Source: Streptomyces violaceoruber
GTDB lineage: Bacteria; Actinomycetota; Actinomycetes; Streptomycetales; Streptomycetaceae
DNA: 64,000 nt
Reading direction: 5' to 3'
Assembly (NCBI GenBank): GCA_000720805.1
Contig: JODI01000005.1
Coordinates: forward strand, 1-64,000
Below, in pieces: positions 45,263-53,437 of the stretch (its first letter is position 1; the number at the start of each line of letters is the position of its first letter). The notes under the pieces are model-generated. The model saw nothing but the letters and a program-made list of their open reading frames with translations. It did not search any database and was not told the DNA's origin. Both the position numbers and the translations under genes were made by a program.

Positions 45263-46330
45263 TCACTTTCCGATGAGCTTGTCGATCTCGGTCTGCGGCA
45301 GGTCGGTGATCGGGTAGGAGTCGTCCGGCTGGTCCGGCTTCACGTAGTCGGCCAGGTTCTTGTCGGTGATCTCGGGCAACGGGACGGTGATGTCCTGCGG
45401 AACGGACACACCCTCCCGCTTGGCGACCGCCGCCTCCAGGGCGATGACCGCGAGGTAGTTGGGCTGGGCGGTGGCGAGGGACGAGAAGCCGGCCTTCTGG
45501 TGGGACCGCCACATCTTCAGGAAGCCGTTGTAGTTCTCACCGGTGATGGGAACGAGCTTCTTGTCCTGCTTGACCAGTGTCTGCAGTGCGGCCGCCGACA
45601 GCGCGCCGCCCTGCGAGAAGACACCGTCGATCTCCGGGTGCGCGGAGTAGGCGGAGGCGAAGGCCTGCGCGGCGGGGGCGAGGTTGTACTCGCTGTGCAC
45701 GTTGCTGACGATCTTGATGTCGGGGTACTTCTTGAAGACCGCCGCGGCGCCGGCCCAACGGTCCTCGCTCACGGACACCCCGGCCGGGCCGTTCATGGCG
45801 ATGACGCTGCCCTTGCCCTTCAGCTTGTCCGCCAGCCAGGTGGCCATCATCGACCCCCACGCCTTCTGGTCGGTGCCGACTCTGATGACCTTCGTGCTGG
45901 TGGGCAGGGAGTCGAAAGCCACGACGGTGATGCCGGCCGCCACGGCCTGTTCGAGTGCCGGGTTCAGCGCCGTGGAGGAACCGGCGTCGACGATGATCAC
46001 GTCGTACTTCTGCTGGATCATGGCGCGGATCTGCGCGATCTGCTGCGACGTGTCGCCGTTGGCGTTCAAGGTCTTGAACGAGCTGACCTTTCCCGCCGAC
46101 TTCAGCTTGGTGACGTCGCCTTCCATCATCTTCAGGGTCTGCTGCATCCACGACGGGGTCAGGTAGATGGTCGACCAGCCGACCTTGAGGTCCTTGGCCG
46201 CCGCCGGGGAGGCACTCGCGCCGCTCTTGGCGGTGGAGCTGTCGGACTGGACGTCGCACGCGCTGATGCCGGCCAGCGCGCACAGGGAGGCTGCGACTGC
46301 CACCGCACCTCGAACAGAACCTGCGTTCAT
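45263..46330 (-). CDS. Sugar-type ABC transporter substrate-binding lipoprotein (periplasmic-binding-protein type I)
   Basis: Extracellular lipoprotein of 355 residues. The signal peptide ends at LAGISAC (lipobox Cys near 25), followed by a Ser/Ala linker. The RbsB-like fold is visible in DLKVGWSTIYLTPSWMQQTL, IRAMIQQKYDVIIVDAGSST, VAFDSLPTSTKVIRVGTDQ and DGVFSQGGALSAAALQTL. First gene of a seven-gene minus-strand operon; the next gene starts 3 nt after its stop or overlaps it. The binding pocket does not reveal the ligand. ATG start directly precedes a basic n-region, with an AGGAG-like site upstream. Confidence 0.93.
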   Translation of the reverse strand: MNAGSVRGAVAVAASLCALAGISACDVQSDSSTAKSGASASPAAAKDLKVGWSTIYLTPSWMQQTLKMMEGDVTKLKSAGKVSSFKTLNANGDTSQQIAQIRAMIQQKYDVIIVDAGSSTALNPALEQAVAAGITVVAFDSLPTSTKVIRVGTDQKAWGSMMATWLADKLKGKGSVIAMNGPAGVSVSEDRWAGAAAVFKKYPDIKIVSNVHSEYNLAPAAQAFASAYSAHPEIDGVFSQGGALSAAALQTLVKQDKKLVPITGENYNGFLKMWRSHQKAGFSSLATAQPNYLAVIALEAAVAKREGVSVPQDITVPLPEITDKNLADYVKPDQPDDSYPITDLPQTEIDKLIGK

Positions 46331-46885
46331 GGAAGCTCCTCAGTCGTTCTGGAGACCCCGGGCCAGACGGGTGGGCCGGGTCTTGGTGAGTTGGGGAGCG
46401 GTCTTTCGCGAGGCCCGCGCGCCGGAACAGCGGTGGTCCGGCAGGTGGGGGGCGCTGTGCCCGGTGAGGACCGGTCTGTTGAGACGGCAACGTAGGAGGT
46501 GCGCGAGGGCGCGCACCATATCCGCAACACTTAATTTCGCATTGCACAACATGGCCGCTCGCAGGGCTGCGACGGCGGTCGGTCCTCGAGTGACGGAACG
46601 GGTCGTCCACGCCGGCCACAGGGTGCGGTCGGCAAAACCGCCGGCGGCTGCCGGCGGCGCGATGCGGCAGACCGGATCCGCGCCGTACGACGCCCGTCAC
46701 GACGCCCGTCACGACGTCGCGGTGCACCGGGAGGCACCGGCCGAACGTGCCCGCGGGAGAACTCCCTCCACCCTGACAAGCCCGTGACCTGCACCGTGTG
46801 AGGTGACCGGACGGTGTGGGGTACCCGGTCCGCCGTGGAGGCGGACAGCAGGCCTCCGGCTCGGGCAGACCAGAGGAGGTACGGG
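46331..46885. other. Gene-free 555-bp divergent region
   Basis: No convincing coding region. An AT-richer island (46517-46552, including CTTAATTTCGCATTG) lies about 190-220 bp upstream of the substrate-binding-protein start and is the best place for its promoter and an IclR-type operator; GCAA and TTGC arms are present but short. At 46687-46716 there is a 12-bp tandem repeat (ACGACGCCCGTC, two and a half copies). The ribosome site of the SDR gene, AGAGGAGG, closes the region on the right. Confidence 0.5.
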
Positions 46886-47875
46886 ATGGGACTGCGCAAC
46901 CACGTCGTGGTGGTGACCGGAGCGTCCAGCGGGATCGGACGGGCCACGGCCGAGGCCTTCGCCGGCAAGGGCTGTGCCGTGGTACTGGCCGCGCGCCGCG
47001 AGGAGGCGCTGGAGACGACCGCCGAGGCATGCGAGAAGCACCGTGGGGCACGGACGCTGGTCGTGCCGACCGACACGACGGACGTCAACGCCGTCGAGGA
47101 CCTGGCGCGGCGCGCGGTGGAGGAGTTCGGCCGGATCGACGTGTGGGTCAACAACGCGGCCGTCAACGCCTTCGGCCGTTTCGAGGACGTGCCGCTGGAG
47201 GACTTCCGCAAGGTCCTCGACGTCAACGTGATGGGCTACGTGTACGGGGCGCGGGCGGCTCTGCGGGTGATGCGCGAGCAGGGTACGGGCACGCTGGTCA
47301 ACATCTCGTCCATCGCGGGCGCCGTGTCGCAGCCGTACAGCCACCCGTACAGCATGTCCAAGCACGCGGTGCAGGGGCTCGGGTCCAGCCTGCGGCAGCA
47401 GCTGCGGGTGGAGGGGGCGAAGGGCATCCACGTGTGCACGGTGATGCCCGCGACCATCGACACCCCGCACTTCGAACAGGCGGCCAACTACACCGGGCGC
47501 AAGGTGGTCGCCATGCCTCCGGTCTACAGCCCCGAGCGGGTCGCCAGGGCGGTCGTGGGCCTCGTCGGCCATCCGCGTCGGGAAGTGGTGGTCGGCCCCG
47601 CGGGCCGGGCTCTGGTACGTCAGTCCCGGATGGCGCCGGGACTCGCGGAGCGGGCCATGGCACGGCAGACGGACAAGGGCCACCTCGACCACGACGAGGA
47701 GGCCCCGGCCACGCACGGCGCGCTGCACGTGCCGGCCCCCGGCGAGGGAGCCGTGCACGGCGGCTGGCACGGGCGGCGGCGCACCGCGGTGCGCAGGACG
47801 GCCGTCGCCGCGGCGGTGGCGGGAGCGGCGGTGGCGGCCGGCCGCCGGGTGACCCGGAGCACGGTGGGCGCCTGA
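46886..47875 (+). CDS. Short-chain dehydrogenase/reductase with basic C-terminal extension
   Basis: Classical SDR of 329 residues. TGASSGIGRA binds NAD(P). WVNNAAVNAF holds the structural Asn. NISSIAGAVSQPYSHPYSMS followed by Lys gives the catalytic Ser, Tyr and Lys. The core ends near residue 250; about 80 further residues are His/Arg/Ala-rich and finish with a hydrophobic stretch (AVAAAVAGAAVAAGRRV) that could anchor it to the membrane. AGAGGAGG precedes the ATG. Substrate unknown. Confidence 0.9.
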   Translation: MGLRNHVVVVTGASSGIGRATAEAFAGKGCAVVLAARREEALETTAEACEKHRGARTLVVPTDTTDVNAVEDLARRAVEEFGRIDVWVNNAAVNAFGRFEDVPLEDFRKVLDVNVMGYVYGARAALRVMREQGTGTLVNISSIAGAVSQPYSHPYSMSKHAVQGLGSSLRQQLRVEGAKGIHVCTVMPATIDTPHFEQAANYTGRKVVAMPPVYSPERVARAVVGLVGHPRREVVVGPAGRALVRQSRMAPGLAERAMARQTDKGHLDHDEEAPATHGALHVPAPGEGAVHGGWHGRRRTAVRRTAVAAAVAGAAVAAGRRVTRSTVGA

Positions 47876-47915
47876 CCGGCACCTGGCAGTGCGGTCGTAG
47901 CAGTCGGCGCCTGAC

Positions 47916-47953
47916 GTGTGGAGGGGTCCGCCGTACGGCGGACCCCTCCACAC
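47916..47953. terminator. Perfect 38-bp palindrome, bidirectional terminator
   Basis: Nineteen-bp arms (GTGTGGAGGGGTCCGCCGT and its exact complement) with no unpaired centre, placed between the convergent SDR and P450 genes, 41 bp after one stop and 14 bp after the other. Transcripts from both sides would form the same very stable hairpin. Confidence 0.85.
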
Positions 47954-47966
47954 CACGACGGTGCCC

Positions 47967-49241
47967 TCAGCCCGCCACCCGCTGGTCCAGAGGAGTCGAC
48001 GCCGGTACACGGATCGCCTCGATGACGAACCCGCTGCGTACGCGGGCCGGTACCCGGCTCAGGGGGATGGACAGGTCCTGGTCCGGCACGGTGTACACCA
48101 GCTGGGCCAGCCGTGGCCCGAGGGCCCGCAGCAGCGCGACGGTGATGTCCTCACCGGGGCAGCGGTGGCCGGCGGCGCGGTCACCGCCGCCCTGCGGAAC
48201 GAGTTCGTCGCGCTGAGGCGGACGCTCCAGGAAGCGCCGAGGGTCGAAGGTGTACGGATCGGCCCACAGGCCGGGGTCGTGGTTCTGCCCGTACAGGTCG
48301 AGCAGGACCATCGCGCCGGACGGGATCGGTTCTCCCCGCCACTCCAGATCGGTGACGGCCCGCCCGCCGAGGAACGGGGCGAAGGGGTAGAAGCGCCGCA
48401 GTTCGTGGGCGAAGGCCACGGCGTACGCGGCGTCGTCCTCGCGCAGCTGTTCTCGGATGCCGGGCCCGCGGTGCAGCGCGTGACCGGCGTAGGCGACGAA
48501 CCAGCACACCGCGACCGTCGGACGGATGACGTTGAGCAGTTCGACCGCGGCCGTGCGCGGGTCCAGGAACCGGCCGTCGCCGTCCCGGTGCCGGACCACC
48601 ACGTCCAGTGCCGACCCGGCCGGCGCGGTGACGGTCCCCTCCCGTACGTCCTCGACCAGGCGTCCCAGCCACGCCTCACTGCGGGCTCGCGCGCGCCGGG
48701 CCCGCCAGTGGCGCGGGCCCGGCGTGGCGAAGCCGTCGACCATGGCGACCAGGTCCCGCGCCACCTGGTCGGCGTCGCCGAGCGGAATGCCGGCCCACCG
48801 GCAGACACCGTGGGTGAGAATCCGGGCGGCCTCGTGGAACAGGACGACCGACGGACGGCCGGACCACGACGGCACGGCCTCGTCCCACGCCGCGACGACC
48901 GCCTCCACCACACCGGCGACCGCCTCCGGCGCCGTCAGCAGGGAGACGAACATCCCCTTGCGCGCGCGGTGGGGGTGTCCGTCCAGGGTGTGCACGGCTC
49001 CGTGACCGAACAGAGTGCTCAGCACGGGCCCGGGGAGAGCCGTTCCCCGTTCCACATGCCGTTCGTCGTAGAAGAACCGCACCGCTTCCGGCCCGTGCAG
49101 GGCCACGGCGTGCTGTCCCATCAGCCGGGTGCGGACGACGGGACTCGTGGTACGGCGCCGACGGTCGGGCAGCCAGGCGTATCCCTTGGCGAGGAGGGCG
49201 AGCGAGCTGTCGGCGAGCGGGGGGCGACGACGCTGAGACAT
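47967..49241 (-). CDS. Cytochrome P450, CYP152-type fatty-acid peroxygenase
   Basis: Heme enzyme of 424 residues. The Cys-ligand loop QGGGDRAAGHRCPGEDITV (Cys near 361) and NVIRPTVAVCW (Arg240-Pro241 in helix I, replacing the usual acid-alcohol pair) are the hallmarks of H2O2-using CYP152 enzymes that hydroxylate or decarboxylate fatty acids through substrate-assisted catalysis. ELRRFYPFAPFLGGRAV carries the ExxR helix equivalent. No redox partner gene is adjacent, as expected for a peroxygenase. ATG chosen at MSQRRRPP; longer upstream frames are Arg-rich and unlikely. Confidence 0.9.
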   Translation of the reverse strand: MSQRRRPPLADSSLALLAKGYAWLPDRRRRTTSPVVRTRLMGQHAVALHGPEAVRFFYDERHVERGTALPGPVLSTLFGHGAVHTLDGHPHRARKGMFVSLLTAPEAVAGVVEAVVAAWDEAVPSWSGRPSVVLFHEAARILTHGVCRWAGIPLGDADQVARDLVAMVDGFATPGPRHWRARRARARSEAWLGRLVEDVREGTVTAPAGSALDVVVRHRDGDGRFLDPRTAAVELLNVIRPTVAVCWFVAYAGHALHRGPGIREQLREDDAAYAVAFAHELRRFYPFAPFLGGRAVTDLEWRGEPIPSGAMVLLDLYGQNHDPGLWADPYTFDPRRFLERPPQRDELVPQGGGDRAAGHRCPGEDITVALLRALGPRLAQLVYTVPDQDLSIPLSRVPARVRSGFVIEAIRVPASTPLDQRVAG

Positions 49242-49465
49242 GGATCGCTGAGTGCCCGCCGGCTCCCACCGGAAACCCGGGCCGGCCCGGCTCGGGGCCG
49301 GGCGTCGGTGCCCCGGCGTCCGGCGACGGAGCCGCAGCGCGGGCACCGGCGGTGTACCCGGTCGGCGGCTCCTCCGGATTCGGGGAAGGTGTCCGACCAA
49401 GTGATGTGCGGGAAACGAACCAGCTGGGAGCGGCTGAGGGACAGTCCGCAGACGGTCTGGTTCAT
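49121..49465 (-). pseudogene. Possible small CxxC protein or fragment upstream of the P450
   Basis: On the minus strand the peptide starting MNQTVCGLSLSRSQLVRFP and running to RRCPRCGSVAGRR looks protein-like: good codon bias, a Cys-x-Gly-Leu turn and a C-terminal CPRC that could pair as a zinc knuckle. Upstream, in the same frame without a clear start, LPADEVHAREPG also looks conserved in style. The frame then degenerates and overlaps the P450 by 121 nt before stopping. Either a short protein with an unrecognised end or a decayed gene. Confidence 0.3.
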
Positions 49466-49752
49466 GCCGGGCTCCCGGGCGTGGACCTCGTCGGCGGGCA
49501 GTCGCCTGACGCGGCCGCGCCCGGTGAGAGCGGTCGTTCGCGGACATGCCTGCCGTTCCTCCGAACGAGTGCGATGGCACCCCCGAGCTGACCATCGAGG
49601 GCACAGGTTCCATCGGGTTCCATCGGGATCAAGCGGTGAACCGGAGTCGACGCCGGGATTCCGATGAGCAGGAGCGTTGCTGGTTCGATCGTCTGGAGAG
49701 GGGGGTACTCGGAGGCTCCATGAACGGCCGGAACTTCCCGGAGGTGATGGGA
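49242..49752. other. Gene-poor 511-bp stretch between P450 and SPW genes
   Basis: Apart from the doubtful CxxC peptide on the minus strand, no gene is supported. An in-frame ATG at 49720 with GGAGG 4 nt upstream is an alternative start for the SPW gene. No clear hairpins or operator-like palindromes were found. Confidence 0.4.
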
Positions 49753-50247
49753 GTGACAACCTCTCCCAGGTCGTCGATGGAAACCCATCCCGACATCGTC
49801 GCCATGCGCAACCGTCACGAGATGGCGGAGCGCGCCACCAGCACACCCATGGCGCAGGCCATCGAGGCCATGGCCTTCCTCACCGGCGTGTACCTGGCTG
49901 CCTCCCCGTGGATCGCGGGGTTCGACAACCTGTCCGCACTGGCGGTCAACAATCTCATCGTCGGCATCGCCTACGCGCTGCTGATGAGCGGCGGCTTCGG
50001 CCGCGCCTACGAACGCACGCACAGCATGGCCTGGGCCGCCTGCGCACTGGGCGTGTGGACCATCCTCGCGCCCTGGGCCGTCTACGGCGACGTCAGCACC
50101 ACCAGGACCATCGTGAACAACGTCGTCGTCGGCGCCCTCGGCCTCCTTCTGGGTCTGGCCGCCAGTGCCGTCGCCCGCGGTGGCCGGCAGTCGCGGGCCG
50201 GCCGCGATGAGTCGTCGCGGGTCGGGCGCGACACGTCGATGTCGTAG
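49753..50247 (+). CDS. SPW-repeat membrane protein
   Basis: A 164-residue membrane protein. Two SPW-type repeats are visible: FLTGVYLAASPWIAGF (about 40-55) and WTILAPWAVYG (about 98-108), each followed by a hydrophobic helix (VNNLIVGIAYALLMSGGF; TIVNNVVVGALGLLLGLAAS). Four membrane helices are expected. GTG start with GGAGG 8 nt upstream is preferred; ATG at 49720 would add 11 residues. The polar tail is Arg/Ser-rich. Function unknown. Confidence 0.85.
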   Translation: MTTSPRSSMETHPDIVAMRNRHEMAERATSTPMAQAIEAMAFLTGVYLAASPWIAGFDNLSALAVNNLIVGIAYALLMSGGFGRAYERTHSMAWAACALGVWTILAPWAVYGDVSTTRTIVNNVVVGALGLLLGLAASAVARGGRQSRAGRDESSRVGRDTSMS

Positions 50248-50312
50248 GCCGGGGGCGGGTCGTATCGCCCCGCCCGGCCCGCTTCGCCCCGACCGCTGTC
50301 TCCCTGTGAAAG

Positions 50313-50337
50313 CCCGGACCGCCCACTGCGGTCCGGG
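50313..50337. terminator. Hairpin after the SPW gene
   Basis: CCCGGACCGC and GCGGTCCGGG form a perfect 10-bp stem with a 5-nt loop between the SPW stop and the decarboxylase start. No T tract. Confidence 0.7.
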
Positions 50338-50429
50338 TGGGCGCAGGCGTGCGGTCGCACAGTGCGTATCGGCGTACGGGCGGCCGGGGATACCGGGGTT
50401 CGGCGCAGAGGGCCTGTTTGGGAGGAACG

Positions 50430-51893
50430 ATGGATCATTCGCGGGTGCCGGTGCTGGAGGCGTTGCAGGAGTTCCGGCGCCGTGGAGACGTGGCGTACGG
50501 CCCGCCGGGGCACAAACAGGGCCGCGGGGTGGATCCGCGGGTGGCGGAGATCGTCGGGCTCGACGTGTTCCGCTCGGACGTGCTGTCCCTCAACGGCCTG
50601 GACGACCGCCGCCAGTCCCAGGGCGTGCTCAACCAGGCCCAGGAACTGATGGCCGACGCGGTCGGCGCCGAGCAGGCGTTCTTCTCCACGTGCGGCAGTT
50701 CCCTGTCGGTGAAGACCGCCATGCTGGCCGTCGCCGGCCCCGGGGAGAAACTGCTGTTGTCGCGCAACGCGCACAAGTCCGTGGTCGCGGGCGTCGTCGT
50801 CAACGGGGTGGAGCCGATCTGGGTCCGCCCGAAGTTCGACCGGGAGCGGCACATCGCCCACCCGCCGGAGCCCGACGACGTACGCCGCCGCCTTGAGGAG
50901 CACCCGGACGCCAAGGGCATGCTGCTGATCACGCCCACCGACTGGGGCACCTGCGCGGACGTCCGCGGGGTGGCGCGGGTCTGCCACGAGTTCGGCGTTC
51001 CTCTCATCCTCGACGAGGCGTGGGGCGCCCACCTGCCGTTCCACCCCGGCCTGCCCGCCTGGGGCATGGACGCCGAGGCCGATCTGGTGGTCACCAGCGT
51101 CCACAAGATGGGCGGCGCCGTCGAACAGAGCTCCGTTTTCCACCTCCAGTACGACCGGGTGTCGCCGGAAGCGCTCAAGCAACGGGAGGACCTGCTCGGC
51201 ACGACCAGCGCCTCGTCCCTGGTGTACGCGACCCTCGACGGCTGGCGCCGCCACATGGTCCAGCACGGGCACGAGCTCCTGGACACCGCGCTGCACCGGG
51301 CGGAACGGATCCGCGTCGCGGCCGGTGACATGCCGGGGCTGCGGCCCATGGGCCAGGAGGTCGTCGAGGAAGGGCTCGCCGCCTCCTTCGACCCCCTGAA
51401 GATCGTGATCGACGTCCGGAAACTGGGGATCAGCGGCATGCAGGCCGCCGAGTGGCTGCGGGCGCACCAGCACGTGGACGTCGGCGGCTCCGACACCTGT
51501 CGCATCAGCGCCTCGATCACCTACGCCGACGACGACGAGACCGAGAAACTCCTGGTGGACGCCTTGCGTGCCCTCGTCGACAGCGCCGACTCCATCGAAC
51601 GGCAACCACCGGTCCATCTGCCGGAGCCGTCGGTCCTGGAGCTGGAGCAGGCCATGCTGCCGCGCGAGGCGTTCTTCGCCGAGGTGGAGCACGTGCCCGC
51701 CGAGCGCGCCGCGGGACGCGTCGCGGCGGAGATGATCAGCCCGTACCCGCCGGGCGTGCCCGTGATCGCACCCGGCGAGGTGATCACCGACGAGGTCCTC
51801 GACTACCTGCGCAGTGGCGTCGAGCACGGCGTCCTGATCCCGGACGCGTCCGACCCGTCGGTCAGGTCACTGCGGGTGGTGGCGCGGGGCTGA
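50430..51893 (+). CDS. Orn/Lys/Arg decarboxylase-type PLP enzyme
   Basis: Fold-type I PLP enzyme of 487 residues, related to the SpeA/Cad group of basic amino acid decarboxylases without the N-terminal wing domain. YGPPGHKQG near residue 25, STCGSSLSVKTA (cofactor phosphate), DEAWGAHLPFHP (Asp to the pyridine nitrogen) and TSVHKMGGAVEQSS (Lys226, Schiff base) are present. The C-terminal domain includes ISPYPPGVPVIAPGE. Product is probably a polyamine precursor such as putrescine, cadaverine or agmatine; substrate not assignable. RBS GGAGG precedes ATG. Single-gene unit. Confidence 0.92.
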   Translation: MDHSRVPVLEALQEFRRRGDVAYGPPGHKQGRGVDPRVAEIVGLDVFRSDVLSLNGLDDRRQSQGVLNQAQELMADAVGAEQAFFSTCGSSLSVKTAMLAVAGPGEKLLLSRNAHKSVVAGVVVNGVEPIWVRPKFDRERHIAHPPEPDDVRRRLEEHPDAKGMLLITPTDWGTCADVRGVARVCHEFGVPLILDEAWGAHLPFHPGLPAWGMDAEADLVVTSVHKMGGAVEQSSVFHLQYDRVSPEALKQREDLLGTTSASSLVYATLDGWRRHMVQHGHELLDTALHRAERIRVAAGDMPGLRPMGQEVVEEGLAASFDPLKIVIDVRKLGISGMQAAEWLRAHQHVDVGGSDTCRISASITYADDDETEKLLVDALRALVDSADSIERQPPVHLPEPSVLELEQAMLPREAFFAEVEHVPAERAAGRVAAEMISPYPPGVPVIAPGEVITDEVLDYLRSGVEHGVLIPDASDPSVRSLRVVARG

Positions 51894-52094
51894 GTCGGAT
51901 CGCACCACGGCGGACTGCGGGGTCGGTCTTCGAGATCCGTCCCCGTCGGCCGCTCATCCACCCGTCAGGACCGGACCAGCCTCTCGACGTCATCGTCGTC
52001 GCCCTTCGCCTGCGGAGGAGTGGTCCGAGGCACTCACGGGCTCGGGGCTGTCCGTCTCCTGGTCAGGCGAGTTCCGCTGCCGTTCGCCAGAGGA

Positions 52095-53189
52095 TCACGG
52101 CGTGGTGCTCTCGTAGCTGATCAGGTCGGTGACCGCCCGGAGTCCGCCCCGGGAGAACGCGGCGCGCTGGCGGTCCGCGCCGGTTCCGTCCTGGAGGAGG
52201 CGGTGCACCAGGGCCATGACCTGTCGGGTGTCGCCGGCCATCTCGAGTGGGACGGAGATGTGCCGCAGAAGCTCGCCCACCAGGTCACCGGCGCGGCTGC
52301 GATCGCCCCCGGGACCGATCAGGGCGTCGCTCAGACCGTGCCGGGCGGCGTGCCACATGCCCGCCTGCAGCAGTTCGGGGGCGCAGTCCGGCTCGGGAGC
52401 CCCGGCGGCCTCCTCGGTCAGGGCGGTCTCCACCAGGGCCCGGATGATCCCGGCGAACATGACCGCGTCGTCCACGCGCAGCTGGACGTCCAGGCACCGC
52501 ACCTCGATGGTGGGATACCGCTCCGAGACGCGGGCCTGCCAGTACACCTGACCCAGGTCCGAGATCAGACCGCCGTCCAGGAGCCGCCGTATCCGCCGGT
52601 CGTAGTCCGCGGCGTCCTGGAAGGCCGGAGGCACGCCGCTGACCGGCCAGCGGCCGAAGATCACGGTGCGCCAGCTGGCGAAGCCGGTGTCGTGGCCGTC
52701 CCACAGCGGGGAGTTCGCCGCCATCGCCGTCAGCGTCGGCAGCCACACCCGGATCCGGTTCATCACCCGCACGCCCGCCTCCCGGCTCGGCACGGCGACG
52801 TGCACGTGCATGCCGTTGACGAGTTGCTCCGCCACCAGCTGGGGCGCCTGCGCGCGCATGGCCCGGTAACGTGCCTGATCGGTGACGGCCACCGGGTGCC
52901 GGTGGCGCAGCGGCGGTGTCGCGCAGGTCGCGATCCGGCAGCCGTGCGCCTCGGCGGCGGCGCCCAGGGCGTGCCGCAACCGCAGCAGATGGCCTCCGAC
53001 CTCCTCCACGGTGCCGCACACCGGGGTGGCCACCTCGACCTGTGCCTGCAGCAGCTCGCACTGCACCTCCTGATCGGTCACGAAGGATCCCAGGCCGGCC
53101 GAGGCCCGCACCTTGTCCGCCAGGGGAACCGGCAGGCCCGTGACCGGGTCCAGCAGCAGGTACTCCTCTTCCACACCGATCGTCGTCAT
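52095..53189 (-). CDS. YbdK-type carboxylate-amine ligase (glutamate-cysteine ligase 2 family)
   Basis: ATP-grasp-like GCS2 enzyme of 364 residues. [19 protein letters not shown] at the N-terminus is the family's Glu-rich metal/ATP site. [20 protein letters not shown] and [19 protein letters not shown] are further signatures. Members show weak glutamate-cysteine ligase activity; the true substrate is uncertain in streptomycetes. The start is chosen at MTTIGVEEE because the conserved strand starts there; the longer frame adds 19 atypical residues. Monocistronic, convergent with the decarboxylase. Confidence 0.9.
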   Translation of the reverse strand: MTTIGVEEEYLLLDPVTGLPVPLADKVRASAGLGSFVTDQEVQCELLQAQVEVATPVCGTVEEVGGHLLRLRHALGAAAEAHGCRIATCATPPLRHRHPVAVTDQARYRAMRAQAPQLVAEQLVNGMHVHVAVPSREAGVRVMNRIRVWLPTLTAMAANSPLWDGHDTGFASWRTVIFGRWPVSGVPPAFQDAADYDRRIRRLLDGGLISDLGQVYWQARVSERYPTIEVRCLDVQLRVDDAVMFAGIIRALVETALTEEAAGAPEPDCAPELLQAGMWHAARHGLSDALIGPGGDRSRAGDLVGELLRHISVPLEMAGDTRQVMALVHRLLQDGTGADRQRAAFSRGGLRAVTDLISYESTTP

Positions 53190-53406
53190 CGGCCACCCTC
53201 TGTTCCGCCCGTGTGCCGGGGGTCCGCATGCGCCAGGCCGGCGCATGTCACACAGCAGTGATCACCTCGGAAGCGGTGCACGCTCTCGCGGAAGACCCGA
53301 GTGCCGCGACCACCTCATGACAAACCATGGCAAAGCACTGCGCATCGTGCATCGGGCACGCGCCCGGATACCTGTCGCATCCCGGCACTGAAGACCCATG
53401 GTTGTG

Positions 53407-53418
53407 CAAAACGTTTTG
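53407..53418. promoter_or_regulatory. LacI-type operator 1 (CAAAACGTTTTG)
   Basis: Perfect 12-bp palindrome 20 bp before the amidohydrolase ATG, in a locally AT-rich stretch. Identical core to the site at 57582. CpG-centred palindromes of this type are typical of LacI/GalR-family operators, and a LacI gene lies in the same operon. Confidence 0.85.
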
Positions 53419-53437
53419 GATATCTAGCTTGTGCGCC

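Noticed and set aside
46167..46787. Plus-strand frame of 206 codons upstream of the SDR gene
   Set aside because: It overlaps the signal-peptide end of the binding protein and the AT-rich promoter region, has poor codon bias in its second half, and shows no recognisable domain.
49678..49692. GGTTCGATC resembling a tRNA T-arm
   Set aside because: No acceptor, D or anticodon arms can be folded around it.
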